Positions 18,176 through 26,043 of a DNA stretch of 64,000 nucleotides are shown here, piece after piece. Numbering within the stretch: the stretch's first letter is position 1; every line of letters begins with the position of its first letter. This DNA is from Marinilabiliaceae bacterium UBA5488 (lineage in GTDB: Bacteria > Bacteroidota > Bacteroidia > Bacteroidales > Marinilabiliaceae): assembly GCA_002427105.1 (NCBI GenBank), contig DIPM01000017.1:1-64000 (forward strand), read 5' to 3'. The position numbers and the translations under genes were made by a program. The notes beneath the pieces were generated by a model. It saw only the letters and a list, made by a program, of their open reading frames with translations, did no database searches and had not been told where the DNA came from.

Positions 18176-18784
18176 TTAGTATTCTAAGAGCAAATCATCC
18201 ATTATTTTAAAGGCTCTTTTTGAATCCCACCTAGCAGCCCCGGTCTTATACAGCACTATATTACCACCCTTAGCCAGCAATATTGTAGTTGGAAGAGTTG
18301 TAGTAAGCAAGGCATCAGGCACAAAGCCAGCCGTGGAATATACCGGAAAATCGTATCCATGCCTGTCCATAAACTTAAGCACTACCTCCTCATCCTCGTT
18401 TGTAATAAATACAAAATGTACTGAGTCTTTATATTTATCGTAAAGATTCTTAATGGATGGCATCTCCGCAAGACATGGCGGACACCATGTAGCCCAATAA
18501 TTGATAAAGACAGGCCTGTCTTGAAATTCTGACAATCTGACTATCTCCCCTTCAGCTTTGCGCAAGGGCATCTGCCAATCATTAGCAGTAAGTAATATCG
18601 TTTTTGAAGATTCCCGCGGAGCCAACATAGTCTGCCGCACCATAAAAGCCGACACGGTCTTCCTGCTTTGAGGTATTAACATTGCCACAATCAGCACCAG
18701 AAATAAAAAATCGAGCACTATGCTCCACCAGCGTTTCTTCTTTCTATACTTGTTCCACCTCTCTTTGATTATCCCTTTCTTCAT
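18176..18784 (-). CDS. TlpA/ResA-type membrane-anchored thioredoxin-like protein
   Basis: The protein has 202 residues: a basic N-terminus, one membrane anchor (about 21-38) and a periplasmic thioredoxin fold. The active site WATWCPPC has cysteines at 101 and 104, and TTLPTTILL carries the cis-Pro loop. Such proteins reduce or exchange disulfides outside the cytoplasm, for example during cytochrome c or outer-membrane protein maturation. It follows two small genes of unknown function on the same strand (26-bp gap to the nearer) and is probably cotranscribed with them. The client protein is unknown. Confidence 0.88.
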   Translation of the reverse strand: MKKGIIKERWNKYRKKKRWWSIVLDFLFLVLIVAMLIPQSRKTVSAFMVRQTMLAPRESSKTILLTANDWQMPLRKAEGEIVRLSEFQDRPVFINYWATWCPPCLAEMPSIKNLYDKYKDSVHFVFITNEDEEVVLKFMDRHGYDFPVYSTAGFVPDALLTTTLPTTILLAKGGNIVLYKTGAARWDSKRAFKIMDDLLLEY

Positions 18785-18810
18785 CCTTCCAACAATTTAA
18801 AACGTGTAAA

Positions 18811-19485
18811 TCAACCTACCTTCCCAAGCACAAGCCATTTTGGAATGGCAAGCGAACGGTAGCTTTCTCCTGTCGAAGTCTCTATCGATGCCCCAATCCT
18901 TTTATAAAGATTGAGGCCGGCAACCTTTTCCCAAAACTGATCAACATCAATCAGTATCGAGTGGCTACTACCTGTAGGCAGCGTGAGTGGAAACAATTCA
19001 TTTTTTACGGCGAAATTTCTTGTGTCCTTTCCACGCTTAAAGAACAAGTGGGGAGCCGAAAAAGTTTTACTCTGTGGGGTATTGTTATACACTGAAATAC
19101 GCATCAAAAGGCGAGCGTTACTCCGCTTGCGATGCAAAGAAATCCTGAGGATAACGACCTTAGGCAGGAGGTGAGAGAACCATCCCTTGCGGAAGCCATA
19201 TTTCGCGATTAGGATAAGAGCCATCGCAAGCAGAAGCAATTGCAAAAAGGAGTTACCGCGTTTCTTCTCAACCGGAGCATTGACCCTAACATCTTCACCG
19301 GTGATTATCTTCAAGTCCTTATCACGGGCATCGCCATAGTTATCGCTCTGCACCACCTGCATTCCTGCCGGCGGTTCGTCGGAAGGCATAAACATCCTTG
19401 CACATAAGTTTATCAGAAACACAGAGATAAACAAAGTAATAATAAATATCCTGTTCTTCTTCCAAAACTCCATCATCCTGCTCAT
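18811..19485 (-). CDS. Unknown protein with two membrane segments
   Basis: I do not recognise a family for this 224-residue protein. A TM segment lies at about 12-30 and a second at about 81-97. Between them is a roughly 50-residue polar stretch, and the C-terminal 120 residues look like a beta-rich soluble domain (for example VILRISLHRKRSNARLLMRI). It lies 11 bases after the small conserved gene upstream and 26 bases before the TlpA-like gene, so a shared envelope-related role is possible but not shown. Confidence 0.6.
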   Translation of the reverse strand: MSRMMEFWKKNRIFIITLFISVFLINLCARMFMPSDEPPAGMQVVQSDNYGDARDKDLKIITGEDVRVNAPVEKKRGNSFLQLLLLAMALILIAKYGFRKGWFSHLLPKVVILRISLHRKRSNARLLMRISVYNNTPQSKTFSAPHLFFKRGKDTRNFAVKNELFPLTLPTGSSHSILIDVDQFWEKVAGLNLYKRIGASIETSTGESYRSLAIPKWLVLGKVG

Positions 19486-19496
19486 AATGCTCTCTT

Positions 19497-19871
19497 CTAT
19501 TGTGGAAACGGCATCAGCCCTTTATAATTTATATAATACTCACCATCTATTTCGGGCTTGCTCATAATCTCGTCATTATCGCCCTTAGCATTAGCTACTC
19601 CAACACTTGCAAAGCGACATACGGCCTTGTGCTTCATAGCATGTCGCGAAACATTGGCCGCCACCTCGGGTGTCAATAAACCCATATCAGGAAAGGTTGC
19701 GGTTCTCACCACTATAAAATAGAGAGTTTCTGCTTTACGAGCCAGAATTTGAGGATTCACATCCAATTCCTTCCGCACATTAAGAACCTCAAAGCCATTA
19801 TCAACCAAATCTTTGTAAACAACCTTCAGCCCAAAGTAGTGAAGATCCTCATAATTCATAACCTTTCCCAT
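19497..19871 (-). CDS. Small conserved Bacteroidota protein of unknown function
   Basis: A 124-residue soluble protein with an alpha/beta look: LKVVYKDLVDNGFEVLNV, LYFIVVRTATFP, CRFASVGVANAKGD and a C-terminal YYINYKGLMPF. From memory, similar small proteins in Bacteroidota are sometimes labelled Na(+)-translocating NADH-quinone reductase subunit F. The sequence shows no flavin, FeS or membrane features of NqrF, so I do not adopt that name. It may start at M5 (MNYEDL). It is first in a three-gene run with the unknown membrane protein and the TlpA-like protein. Confidence 0.65.
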   Translation of the reverse strand: MGKVMNYEDLHYFGLKVVYKDLVDNGFEVLNVRKELDVNPQILARKAETLYFIVVRTATFPDMGLLTPEVAANVSRHAMKHKAVCRFASVGVANAKGDNDEIMSKPEIDGEYYINYKGLMPFPQ

Positions 19872-20057
19872 ATAATCTAATCCTCAATAAACAGGTTCTA
19901 AAATTACACTTCTTTTAATTGTTCTCAAACCATAGCTATGCAGCATTCTCAAAAATATACGCCACAGGACTCTCAAGCCTAATCTCTTTCACTTGATATT
20001 TATCTTTTTTAACGCTAAAAGCCATGAATTCAACTTAGAACATTTTAACTTTGCACT

Positions 20058-20495
20058 ATGTGGATGATATTATTAATTCTTGTAGGTATAGGGATCCTCA
20101 CCTTTCTGGGTTCCAAAATAGCCGAATATCGTAAAGGAAGTAGCGATAATCCGGTTTCAGAAGAGAGCCGACCCCTTGCAGATATAGATTGCTGCGGGGC
20201 TCATGAAATATGCGACAAAGACACCCTGCTTTCAACTTCAGACGATTTGGTTTATTATGATGATGAAGAGCTTGACCGTTATAAAGGTCTGGCTCCGGGC
20301 GCATATAATAAAGAGCAAATTGAGGAGTTCCGCGATGTGCTTTTTACGATGCGCGATGATGAAGTGGCTGGTTGGTTGCGCAGTTTGCAACTGCGCAATG
20401 TTCAACTGCCAACAGAAGTCCGCGAAGAGGCGCTAATGATTGTAGCCGACGTCAGAGACATCATCAGAGGAAACAAACAAATGGCCGCTGTATAG
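20058..20495 (+). CDS. Conserved small membrane-anchored protein with a CCGxHxxC motif
   Basis: The protein has 145 residues: one N-terminal TM (about 2-20), a linker, then CCGAHEICDKDTLL (about 45-58), YYDDEELDRYKG, and a helical C-terminus (VLFTMRDDEVAGWLRSL). The Cys-rich segment could bind metal or form disulfides. This pattern is conserved among Bacteroidales proteins as I recall, with no established function (the label phospholipase sometimes seen has no support in the sequence). It is divergent from the unknown-TlpA gene group and convergent with pyrH. A TAACTTTG element ends only four bases before the ATG, so its transcript may be leaderless. Confidence 0.7.
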   Translation: MWMILLILVGIGILTFLGSKIAEYRKGSSDNPVSEESRPLADIDCCGAHEICDKDTLLSTSDDLVYYDDEELDRYKGLAPGAYNKEQIEEFRDVLFTMRDDEVAGWLRSLQLRNVQLPTEVREEALMIVADVRDIIRGNKQMAAV

Positions 20496-20502
20496 CGATG
20501 GA

Positions 20503-20540
20503 ACTTAAAAGTTCGGAACACTTACTTTCCGGAACTTAAG
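20503..20540. terminator. Weak hairpin between two convergent genes
   Basis: The arms CTTAAAAGTTCGGAA and TTCCGGAACTTAAG pair with bulges between the small membrane-protein gene and pyrH, overlapping the pyrH stop. It could terminate either transcript, but the T tracts are poor. Confidence 0.35.
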
Positions 20541-21243
20541 GATGCACAAGTGTACCGATATTTTCACCGCTAAGCACCTTCTTCAAATTACCTTTCACAT
20601 CCATATTAAAGACCAAGACAGGTAAATTGTTTTCTTTGCACATTGCAGTAGCAGTAAGATCCATGATTTTTAATCCTTGATGGTACACCGCATCAAACGA
20701 AATCTTGTCATATTTAACAGCCTCGGGATCTTTTTCCGGATCGGCCGTATATACTCCGTCAACACGCGTTCCTTTTAGCATTACATCAGCTTCAATTTCT
20801 ATCCCCCGAAGCGAAGAACCTGTGTCGGTTGTAAAATATGGGTTACCGGTACCTCCGGCTAAGATCACAACTTCCCCGGCGCTAAGAGCTTCCATGGCAC
20901 GCGGCTTCGAGTAATACTCACCTACCGGCTCCATACGAATAGCTGTAAGCACGCGAGCTTTAGTACCTATTCCATTCAGGGCGGAAGCAAGAGCCAGTGC
21001 ATTTATTACTGTGGCAAGCATACCCATCTGGTCACCTTTGTAGCGATCGAATCCCTTAGAGGCACCGCTTAGACCCCTGAATATATTTCCTCCTCCTATT
21101 ACTATTCCAATTTCAACACCCATAGTTGCAATTTCAGCTATTTGCTCAGCATAATCATTAAGCCTCACGGCGTCGATGCCATATCCTTGGGTGCCGGCAA
21201 GCGATTCACCGCTCAACTTCAGGAGTATTCTCTTGTATTGCAT
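20536..21243 (-). CDS. pyrH: UMP kinase
   Basis: The enzyme phosphorylates UMP to UDP with ATP. It has the bacterial amino-acid-kinase fold, unlike eukaryotic UMP/CMP kinases. The 235 residues contain RILLKLSGESLAG at the start, IGIVIGGGNIFRG, the GDQMGMLATVINALAL helix, FTTDTGSSLRGIEIEAD and the nucleotide-binding region GVYTADPEKDP. Length and motifs are normal. It is separated from tsf and rpsB by the adaptor fragment, although pyrH often follows tsf in bacteria. A TATTTTTG element at 21276-21283 on the minus strand may be its promoter. Confidence 0.96.
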   Translation of the reverse strand: MQYKRILLKLSGESLAGTQGYGIDAVRLNDYAEQIAEIATMGVEIGIVIGGGNIFRGLSGASKGFDRYKGDQMGMLATVINALALASALNGIGTKARVLTAIRMEPVGEYYSKPRAMEALSAGEVVILAGGTGNPYFTTDTGSSLRGIEIEADVMLKGTRVDGVYTADPEKDPEAVKYDKISFDAVYHQGLKIMDLTATAMCKENNLPVLVFNMDVKGNLKKVLSGENIGTLVHP

Positions 21244-21406
21244 GTTTCAATATTTAGATTTTCGTATTTGAACTTCAAAAATAGAGCAATATTATTAAAA
21301 CAGAAATAAAGCACAAAACCCCCAAAGATACAAATCCCGAGTCTATAATTGCTCTACCCAAGGTCAAAGATGGTTTTGACAAAGACTATTAAAACTCACC
21401 TTTGTT

Positions 21407-22288
21407 TTACAACACCATGTTGTAGAGGCCTGCCATGAGGAATTGTCCATGAGCAGGTGCCTCAAGTATTTCCGTGTAACTATTGTATTGTCGGCCGGTC
21501 TTTATCGGGGTGGATACGAAAAGGTAGCCTTCATCATCCTGTTTGTGCAGCATTAGGACGACCTGTCCCTTTTCAGTTTGGAGAATGGCTTCCGAAGGCA
21601 GGGCCTGAATGCTGTCGCTTTGAGTGACAATAGTGGCGCTGACAAACTGGTCGGCTAAGGCTCCTTGGGGGCGGTGCTCGCTTAGGGCGGCATAGCAATC
21701 GACAGCCTTGGAGTCCTGATTGACGGCCGAGCCTATGGAATGAAGTCGGGCAATATGCTGTGAATCGCTGTTAGCCAGTCTATAGCGAACGATTTGTCCC
21801 TCACGCAAGTCTTCCAGGTCATTGGGAAACACCTTCAAGTGCAGTTGCAGGCGATCGGGGTCAATAACCGTAGCCAGTGCCGCACTGCCATCCGTATGGC
21901 TGCCGATGCTAAGCTGAAGGGCGGAAACTCTGCCGGCGATAGGAGTTTTTACGGGATAGGCGGCAAAAAACTCTCCGGCTTCAATTTTTTCAGGCGAAAG
22001 GCTCAGAGCCTCTATCTTCAATTTTAGTCCCCGGTAGTGTGCGCGCGCCATCTGGTAATCACTTTGAACATTTCTAAATTCCTTTTCAGCGCTGACTTGT
22101 TGCTCAAAGAGAGTTTGGGCGCGTTTATATTCACTGCTCAAACGCCCGTATTGGGCTGCTGCTTCGGCAAAGTCTTTTTGCGCTTTGCTTTGCTCGGTTT
22201 TATCCTTTTCGGGTTCCTGCAGCGAGGCTTTAGCGGGGAAGAGACCCAGCATTAATATAAGACCTGTAAGCGGCAGTTTAAGTTTCAT
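21407..22288 (-). CDS. Incomplete RND/HlyD-type periplasmic efflux adaptor
   Basis: The protein has 293 residues from the ATG at 22288, chosen because it begins directly with a signal peptide (MKLKLPLTGLILMLG...AKA). A coiled-coil hairpin follows (about 30-90), then the second half of the barrel-sandwich (TPIAGRVSALQLSIGSH), a beta-barrel and a membrane-proximal domain. The first half of the lipoyl/barrel-sandwich, normally before the hairpin, is missing, and no pump or TolC gene is adjacent. It may be an N-terminally deleted relic, or an adaptor that relies on another subunit. It looks richer in G and C than its neighbours, which hints at separate ancestry. Confidence 0.65.
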   Translation of the reverse strand: MKLKLPLTGLILMLGLFPAKASLQEPEKDKTEQSKAQKDFAEAAAQYGRLSSEYKRAQTLFEQQVSAEKEFRNVQSDYQMARAHYRGLKLKIEALSLSPEKIEAGEFFAAYPVKTPIAGRVSALQLSIGSHTDGSAALATVIDPDRLQLHLKVFPNDLEDLREGQIVRYRLANSDSQHIARLHSIGSAVNQDSKAVDCYAALSEHRPQGALADQFVSATIVTQSDSIQALPSEAILQTEKGQVVLMLHKQDDEGYLFVSTPIKTGRQYNSYTEILEAPAHGQFLMAGLYNMVL

Positions 22289-22418
22289 GATATCTGCGTT
22301 TTGGAGATCTTTGAACAAAAGTAGAAGAAATATATGAATTTTTGATGAAGTTCCTCTTTGACCTCAAGTATTCTTAAACACATGAAAGCCCCTCCATTGA
22401 ATCAGACGAATTCAGGGC

Positions 22419-22455
22419 AAAAAAAGGGCTGCCTCTTTTGGAGACAGCCTCTTTT
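22419..22455 (-). terminator. Terminator of the ribosomal protein-tsf operon
   Basis: On the minus strand GGCTGTCTC pairs with GAGGCAGCC around a short A-rich loop and is followed by seven Ts. It lies about 30 bases after the tsf stop. Confidence 0.85.
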
Positions 22456-22482
22456 AATATTTATTACCTCAAAGGGTATGAA

Positions 22483-23310
22483 TTAGTTATTCAACGAATA
22501 ACGTTTAAATTCGGTAACTGTAAGCGCCTTGTCAGTTTTTTGAAGATACTCCCTAACACTGATTTTACCATCTTTCACAAAGATTTGATCTAAGAGAGTA
22601 CTTTCTTTAAAGAATTTACTCAAACGACCCAAGGCAATCTTCTCAACCATTTCTTCAGGTTTTCCTTCCTGACGGGTCTGATCCTTAGCGATTTCAAGCT
22701 CTTTTTCAACAACTTCCTTCGGTACAGAATCACGATCTACAGAAACCGGGTTCATAGCAGCTACCTGCATGGCAACATCACGTCCCACCTGAATATCAAT
22801 ACCTGCTTTATTCAAGCCTACCAAGGTGGCAAGTTTATTTCCCGGGTGAATATATGAAACCACATTTTCAGACTTTAGCACTTCAAAATATGGTAATTCG
22901 AGTTTTTCACCTATAATCCCAATTTGTTGGGTAATAACATCCTTAACAGCGACTCCGTTAAGCTTAAGCTCATTAACTTCATCGACAGTTGTAGCATTGC
23001 TTTCAAGAGCCAGGTCAAGTATAGACTGGGCCAGAGCAATAAAACTTTCATTTTTAGCAACAAAGTCTGTCTCACTGTTCAGGACAATAAGGGCACCCTT
23101 CTTTCCATCGGGGCTTACTTTTGAAAGTACTACACCTTCGGTTGCATCGCGATCGGCGCGTTTGTTGGCAATAGCCTGGCCCTTCTTGCGAATAATATCA
23201 ACAGCCTTGTCAAAATCGCCACCGGCTTCATTGAGGGCAGTTTTACAGTCCATCATTCCGGCACCGGTAATCTTTCTTAATTTGCTTACATCAGCAGCAG
23301 TTATAGCCAT
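22483..23310 (-). CDS. tsf: Translation elongation factor Ts
   Basis: EF-Ts reloads EF-Tu with GTP by displacing GDP. The 275 residues carry the UBA-like N-terminal domain (VSKLRKITGAGMMDCKTAL) and the core contact TDFVAKNESF, followed by subdomains N and C. Length is normal for this phylum. It is the last gene of rplM-rpsI-rpsB-tsf. A strong Shine-Dalgarno sequence precedes the start, which is unusual here, and a perfect hairpin sits in the gap after rpsB. Confidence 0.97.
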   Translation of the reverse strand: MAITAADVSKLRKITGAGMMDCKTALNEAGGDFDKAVDIIRKKGQAIANKRADRDATEGVVLSKVSPDGKKGALIVLNSETDFVAKNESFIALAQSILDLALESNATTVDEVNELKLNGVAVKDVITQQIGIIGEKLELPYFEVLKSENVVSYIHPGNKLATLVGLNKAGIDIQVGRDVAMQVAAMNPVSVDRDSVPKEVVEKELEIAKDQTRQEGKPEEMVEKIALGRLSKFFKESTLLDQIFVKDGKISVREYLQKTDKALTVTEFKRYSLNN

Positions 23311-23315
23311 AATTT

Positions 23316-23321
23316 CCTCCT
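23316..23321 (-). promoter_or_regulatory. Strong Shine-Dalgarno of tsf
   Basis: AGGAGG lies five bases before the tsf ATG. Bacteroidota rarely use such sites and most genes in this window lack one, so it may help independent translation after the upstream hairpin. Confidence 0.6.
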
Positions 23322-23339
23322 TTTTAGTATGAAAAATCC

Positions 23340-23358
23340 GGGGAGAACTCTTCTCCCC
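23340..23358 (-). terminator. Hairpin between rpsB and tsf
   Basis: GGGGAGAA and TTCTCCCC form a perfect 8-bp stem with a 3-base loop. On the minus strand it is followed by a short T run (GGATTTTTC). It could be a partial terminator that lowers tsf relative to rpsB, or an RNA-processing or stability element. Confidence 0.55.
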
Positions 23359-23400
23359 AAATCTATGTCATGTAAGATTAATAGTAGCGTCTGAAAAACT

Positions 23401-24255
23401 CTATTCATCAGCCTCGCTAACTGAATCATCGCTGTCGTCAGCAAGTTCTGCTACAGCTTCATCGTCAGCTTCCTCTTCCTTACGAGCTTTTACTCTGGCA
23501 CGACCTTCGCCTTTACGCCCTCCTTTTGTAGCTTTATCCTTAGCCGGAGCCTCGTTATCCTTGTCAGCTTTGCGTTCAGACAGTCCTTCTTTAATAGCTT
23601 CTACCATTGAGCCAACAATAAGTTCAATAGATTTTGAGGCATCATCGTTGGCAGGTATAACAAAGTCGATAAGTCGCGGATCAGAGTTGGTGTCAACCAT
23701 GGCAAATACCGGGATATTCAAACGAACAGCCTCTTTCACAGCGATTTGTTCTTTCATAACATCCACCACAAACATAGCGGCAGGAAGCCTGTTAAGATCA
23801 GCTATACTGCCAAGAGTCTTCTCCAGCTTTGCACGCTGACGTGTAATTTGTAACTTTTCTCTTTTAGAAAGGCTTATCCAACTTTGCTCACCCATCATAC
23901 GATCTATAGAGGTCATTTTCTTAACCGCCTTACGAATGGTGGGGAAGTTGGTAAGCATACCACCCGGCCAACGCTCAACAACATAGGGCATGTTCACTGA
24001 CCCTGCTTTGTCGGCAATAATATCTTTAGCCTGCTTTTTAGTGGCAACGAATAATATTTTCCGTCCTGATTTTGCAATTTGTTTTAATGCTGCGGCAGCT
24101 TCGTCAGCTTTGACTGCTGTTTTATGCAGGTCAATAATATGAATACCGTTACGCTCCATAAATATGTAGGGAGCCATAGCCGGATTCCATTTTCTTTTAA
24201 GGTGACCGAAGTGAACTCCGGCATCAAGCAACTGTTGAAATTCTAATTTTGGCAT
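23401..24255 (-). CDS. rpsB: 30S ribosomal protein S2
   Basis: A small-subunit protein that binds near S1 and the 3' end of 16S rRNA. Family features include LLDAGVHFGHLKRKWNP at the start, FVATKKQAKDII, YVERWPGGMLTNFPTIRKAV and PVFAMVDTNSDPRLIDFVIPANDDASKSI. The core ends near residue 228. The remaining 55 residues are a Lys- then Glu/Asp-rich low-complexity tail (284 in total), longer than in E. coli but common in Bacteroidota. It pairs with tsf downstream in the classic order. Confidence 0.97.
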   Translation of the reverse strand: MPKLEFQQLLDAGVHFGHLKRKWNPAMAPYIFMERNGIHIIDLHKTAVKADEAAAALKQIAKSGRKILFVATKKQAKDIIADKAGSVNMPYVVERWPGGMLTNFPTIRKAVKKMTSIDRMMGEQSWISLSKREKLQITRQRAKLEKTLGSIADLNRLPAAMFVVDVMKEQIAVKEAVRLNIPVFAMVDTNSDPRLIDFVIPANDDASKSIELIVGSMVEAIKEGLSERKADKDNEAPAKDKATKGGRKGEGRARVKARKEEEADDEAVAELADDSDDSVSEADE

Positions 24256-24358
24256 TTTTTGTTTTTTAAAGTCGTTTACATTCTGTTTTCAAGCAATCTG
24301 CAAGTAGTCCTCTGCGAGAAATCTTGCCGATTTAGATACTAAACGTACCTGAGCTATA

Positions 24359-24745
24359 TTAACGTTTGCTGAACTGGAATCTCTTGCGAGCTTTAGGACG
24401 ACCCGGCTTCTTCCTCTCAACAACGCGTGCATCACGAGTCATAAATCCGCTTGTACGTAAGGCAGACTTGTCGTCAGCATTAATCTTCACAAGGGCACGG
24501 GCAATCGCTAAGCGCAAAGCCTCTGCCTGTCCTTTTGTTCCTCCTCCGTCAAGGTTAACCTTGATGTCATAATTGCCGGCAACACCTAAAAGCTCAAGTG
24601 GTTGCTTTACAATATACTGAAGAGTGGCAGCAGGAAAATAGTTCTCTAATTCTCTCTGATTAATGGTAATATCTCCTTTGCCCTCACGCAGGTAAATACG
24701 AGCTACAGCAGCTTTCCTTCTTCCAATGGCATTAATTACTTCCAT
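24359..24745 (-). CDS. rpsI: 30S ribosomal protein S9
   Basis: A 128-residue small-subunit protein whose C-terminal tail reaches the P-site tRNA. It starts MEVINAIGRRKAAVARIYL, has the central GGTKGQAEALRLAIARAL, and ends in the invariant FQFSKR. It lies five bases after rplM, the usual L13-S9 pair. Confidence 0.98.
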   Translation of the reverse strand: MEVINAIGRRKAAVARIYLREGKGDITINQRELENYFPAATLQYIVKQPLELLGVAGNYDIKVNLDGGGTKGQAEALRLAIARALVKINADDKSALRTSGFMTRDARVVERKKPGRPKARKRFQFSKR

Positions 24746-24750
24746 AACAA

Positions 24751-25206
24751 TTATTTAATAGTGTTTAAATCAAAAGCCCTTGGTTGCTGAGCTTCGTGCT
24801 TATGCTCGGGGCCGGTGTAAACAAACAGGTTGGTGATAAGCTTGTTTCCCAATTTGGTTTTGGGCAGCATTCCTTTTACAGTGCGATGAACTAAACGCTC
24901 AGGACTTTTTGCAAAAAGCATTGCCGGTGTAACTTCTCTCTGTCCACCCGGATAACCGCTATGGTAGAAAAATACTCTGTCATCCCACTTCTTGCCGGTA
25001 AGCTTAACCTTATCGGCATTGACGATGATAACATTATCGCCGCAATCAAGATTGGGCGTATAATTTGGCTTATGCTTTCCTCTAAGGAGCTTAGCCACTT
25101 CCGAACCTAGCCTGCCAAGAACTTTGTCAGTGGCATCAATAACAAGCCATTCTTTTTGAATAGTTGCTTGTGTGGCCGATTCGGTTTTAAAACTTAAGGT
25201 ATCCAC
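24751..25206 (-). CDS. rplM: 50S ribosomal protein L13
   Basis: An early-assembly large-subunit protein of 151 residues. Signatures are WLVIDATDKVLGRLGSEVAKLLRGKHK, NADKVKLTGKKWDD and AVKGMLPK-like VKGMLPKTKLG. It is the first gene of the rplM-rpsI-rpsB-tsf operon, behind a 160-base leader that contains a hairpin and a repeated 8-mer, which makes autogenous control possible. Confidence 0.97.
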   Translation of the reverse strand: MDTLSFKTESATQATIQKEWLVIDATDKVLGRLGSEVAKLLRGKHKPNYTPNLDCGDNVIIVNADKVKLTGKKWDDRVFFYHSGYPGGQREVTPAMLFAKSPERLVHRTVKGMLPKTKLGNKLITNLFVYTGPEHKHEAQQPRAFDLNTIK

Positions 25207-25368
25207 AGTCTCTTTTTAATTTAAATTTGACCTACAATAATTAAAACAATTGCGGTGTACAAGCTGCATCAGACGGGCACCTCAGAAGACGGGCATGTGC
25301 TCTGAGGCGGTGAACAAAAACCTGAATTACAGTTTAATTACACCTTTATTTCGGATAATAATCGGGCG
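25207..25368 (-). promoter_or_regulatory. Candidate structured leader of rplM
   Basis: The predicted 5' untranslated region is about 160 bases, long for this organism. It holds a 7-bp stem CCTCAGA (25280-25286) with TCTGAGG (25301-25307). The 8-mer AGACGGGC (plus-strand reading) occurs twice, at 25271-25278 and 25287-25294, the second copy inside the loop. The arrangement suggests an alternative-pairing r-protein leader bound by L13 or S9. Structured L13 leaders have been proposed in Bacteroidia, but I cannot confirm a match. Confidence 0.5.
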
Positions 25369-25400
25369 CAAAAGTAGCACTATTTTTTGTAACTACCAAT
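25369..25400 (-). promoter_or_regulatory. Promoter of the rplM operon
   Basis: On the minus strand ATTGG (about 25396-25400), a spacer of about 19 bp and TACTTTTG (25369-25376) match the Bacteroidota promoter. Confidence 0.65.
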
Positions 25401-25563
25401 GCCTTATAAACAAAAATCAATATCACTTAACAATGTTGTCCGGTAAAAATATTAGAATCAGATCTGAAAATGTGTCGCCCTGAAAGGGTCAAAGCTTTTT
25501 CTTTTCAACTTAGAAATATTATTTTTACACGCAATAAAAAAGTAAGCCTCTAATAAACAGTAT
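25401..25563. other. Upstream region between rplM promoter and guanine deaminase
   Basis: Apart from the leader and promoter described separately, the 357-bp gap between rplM and the deaminase gene contains no gene or clear repeat. Confidence 0.5.
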
Positions 25564-26034
25564 ATGCAGCAACACGGAAATTATATGCAGGAAGCCATAG
25601 CCCTGGCCAACAGAAATATTGAGAACGGCGGCGGTCCCTTTGGAGCCCTGATAGTTCGTAAGGGAGAGATTGTAGGCAGAGGGGGCAATCAGGTAACCAT
25701 GCTAAACGATCCGACTGCTCATGCAGAAGTAATGGCTATACGCGATGCCACCAAAACCTTAGGGACTTATAATTTGAGTGATTGTGTTCTCTACACCACC
25801 TGTGAGCCTTGTCCTATGTGTATGGGGGCAATTTACTGGGCGCGCATCAGCCATGTTTATTATGGCAACAACAGGAAGGATGCTGCCAATATAGGTTTTG
25901 ATGATGAGCTAATATATCGTGAACTTGCCCTTCCGATTAATCAACGCTCTGTTTTAATGGAACCTTTACTCAGTGAAGATGCTATCAGCACCTTTAAAAG
26001 GTGGCAAGAAATGCCGGATAAAAAAGAGTATTAA
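25564..26034 (+). CDS. guaD: Guanine deaminase (CDA-fold, GuaD type)
   Basis: The enzyme hydrolyses guanine to xanthine and ammonia in purine salvage or nitrogen use. Its 156 residues match the Bacillus-type enzyme in length. The zinc site is HAEVMAI with catalytic Glu and CEPCPMCMGAIYWA. The guanine-deaminase signature AANIGFDDELIYRE and the C-terminal EMPDKKEY, close to the Bacillus NKKEY end, separate it from tRNA adenosine deaminase TadA. It stands alone, divergent from rplM and convergent with the beta-barrel gene. Confidence 0.88.
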   Translation: MQQHGNYMQEAIALANRNIENGGGPFGALIVRKGEIVGRGGNQVTMLNDPTAHAEVMAIRDATKTLGTYNLSDCVLYTTCEPCPMCMGAIYWARISHVYYGNNRKDAANIGFDDELIYRELALPINQRSVLMEPLLSEDAISTFKRWQEMPDKKEY

Positions 26035-26043
26035 TAGCTCGCA

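Noticed and set aside
19497..19871. NADH-quinone reductase subunit F
   Set aside because: No FAD, NADH or 2Fe-2S motifs and only 124 residues; the label would be misleading.
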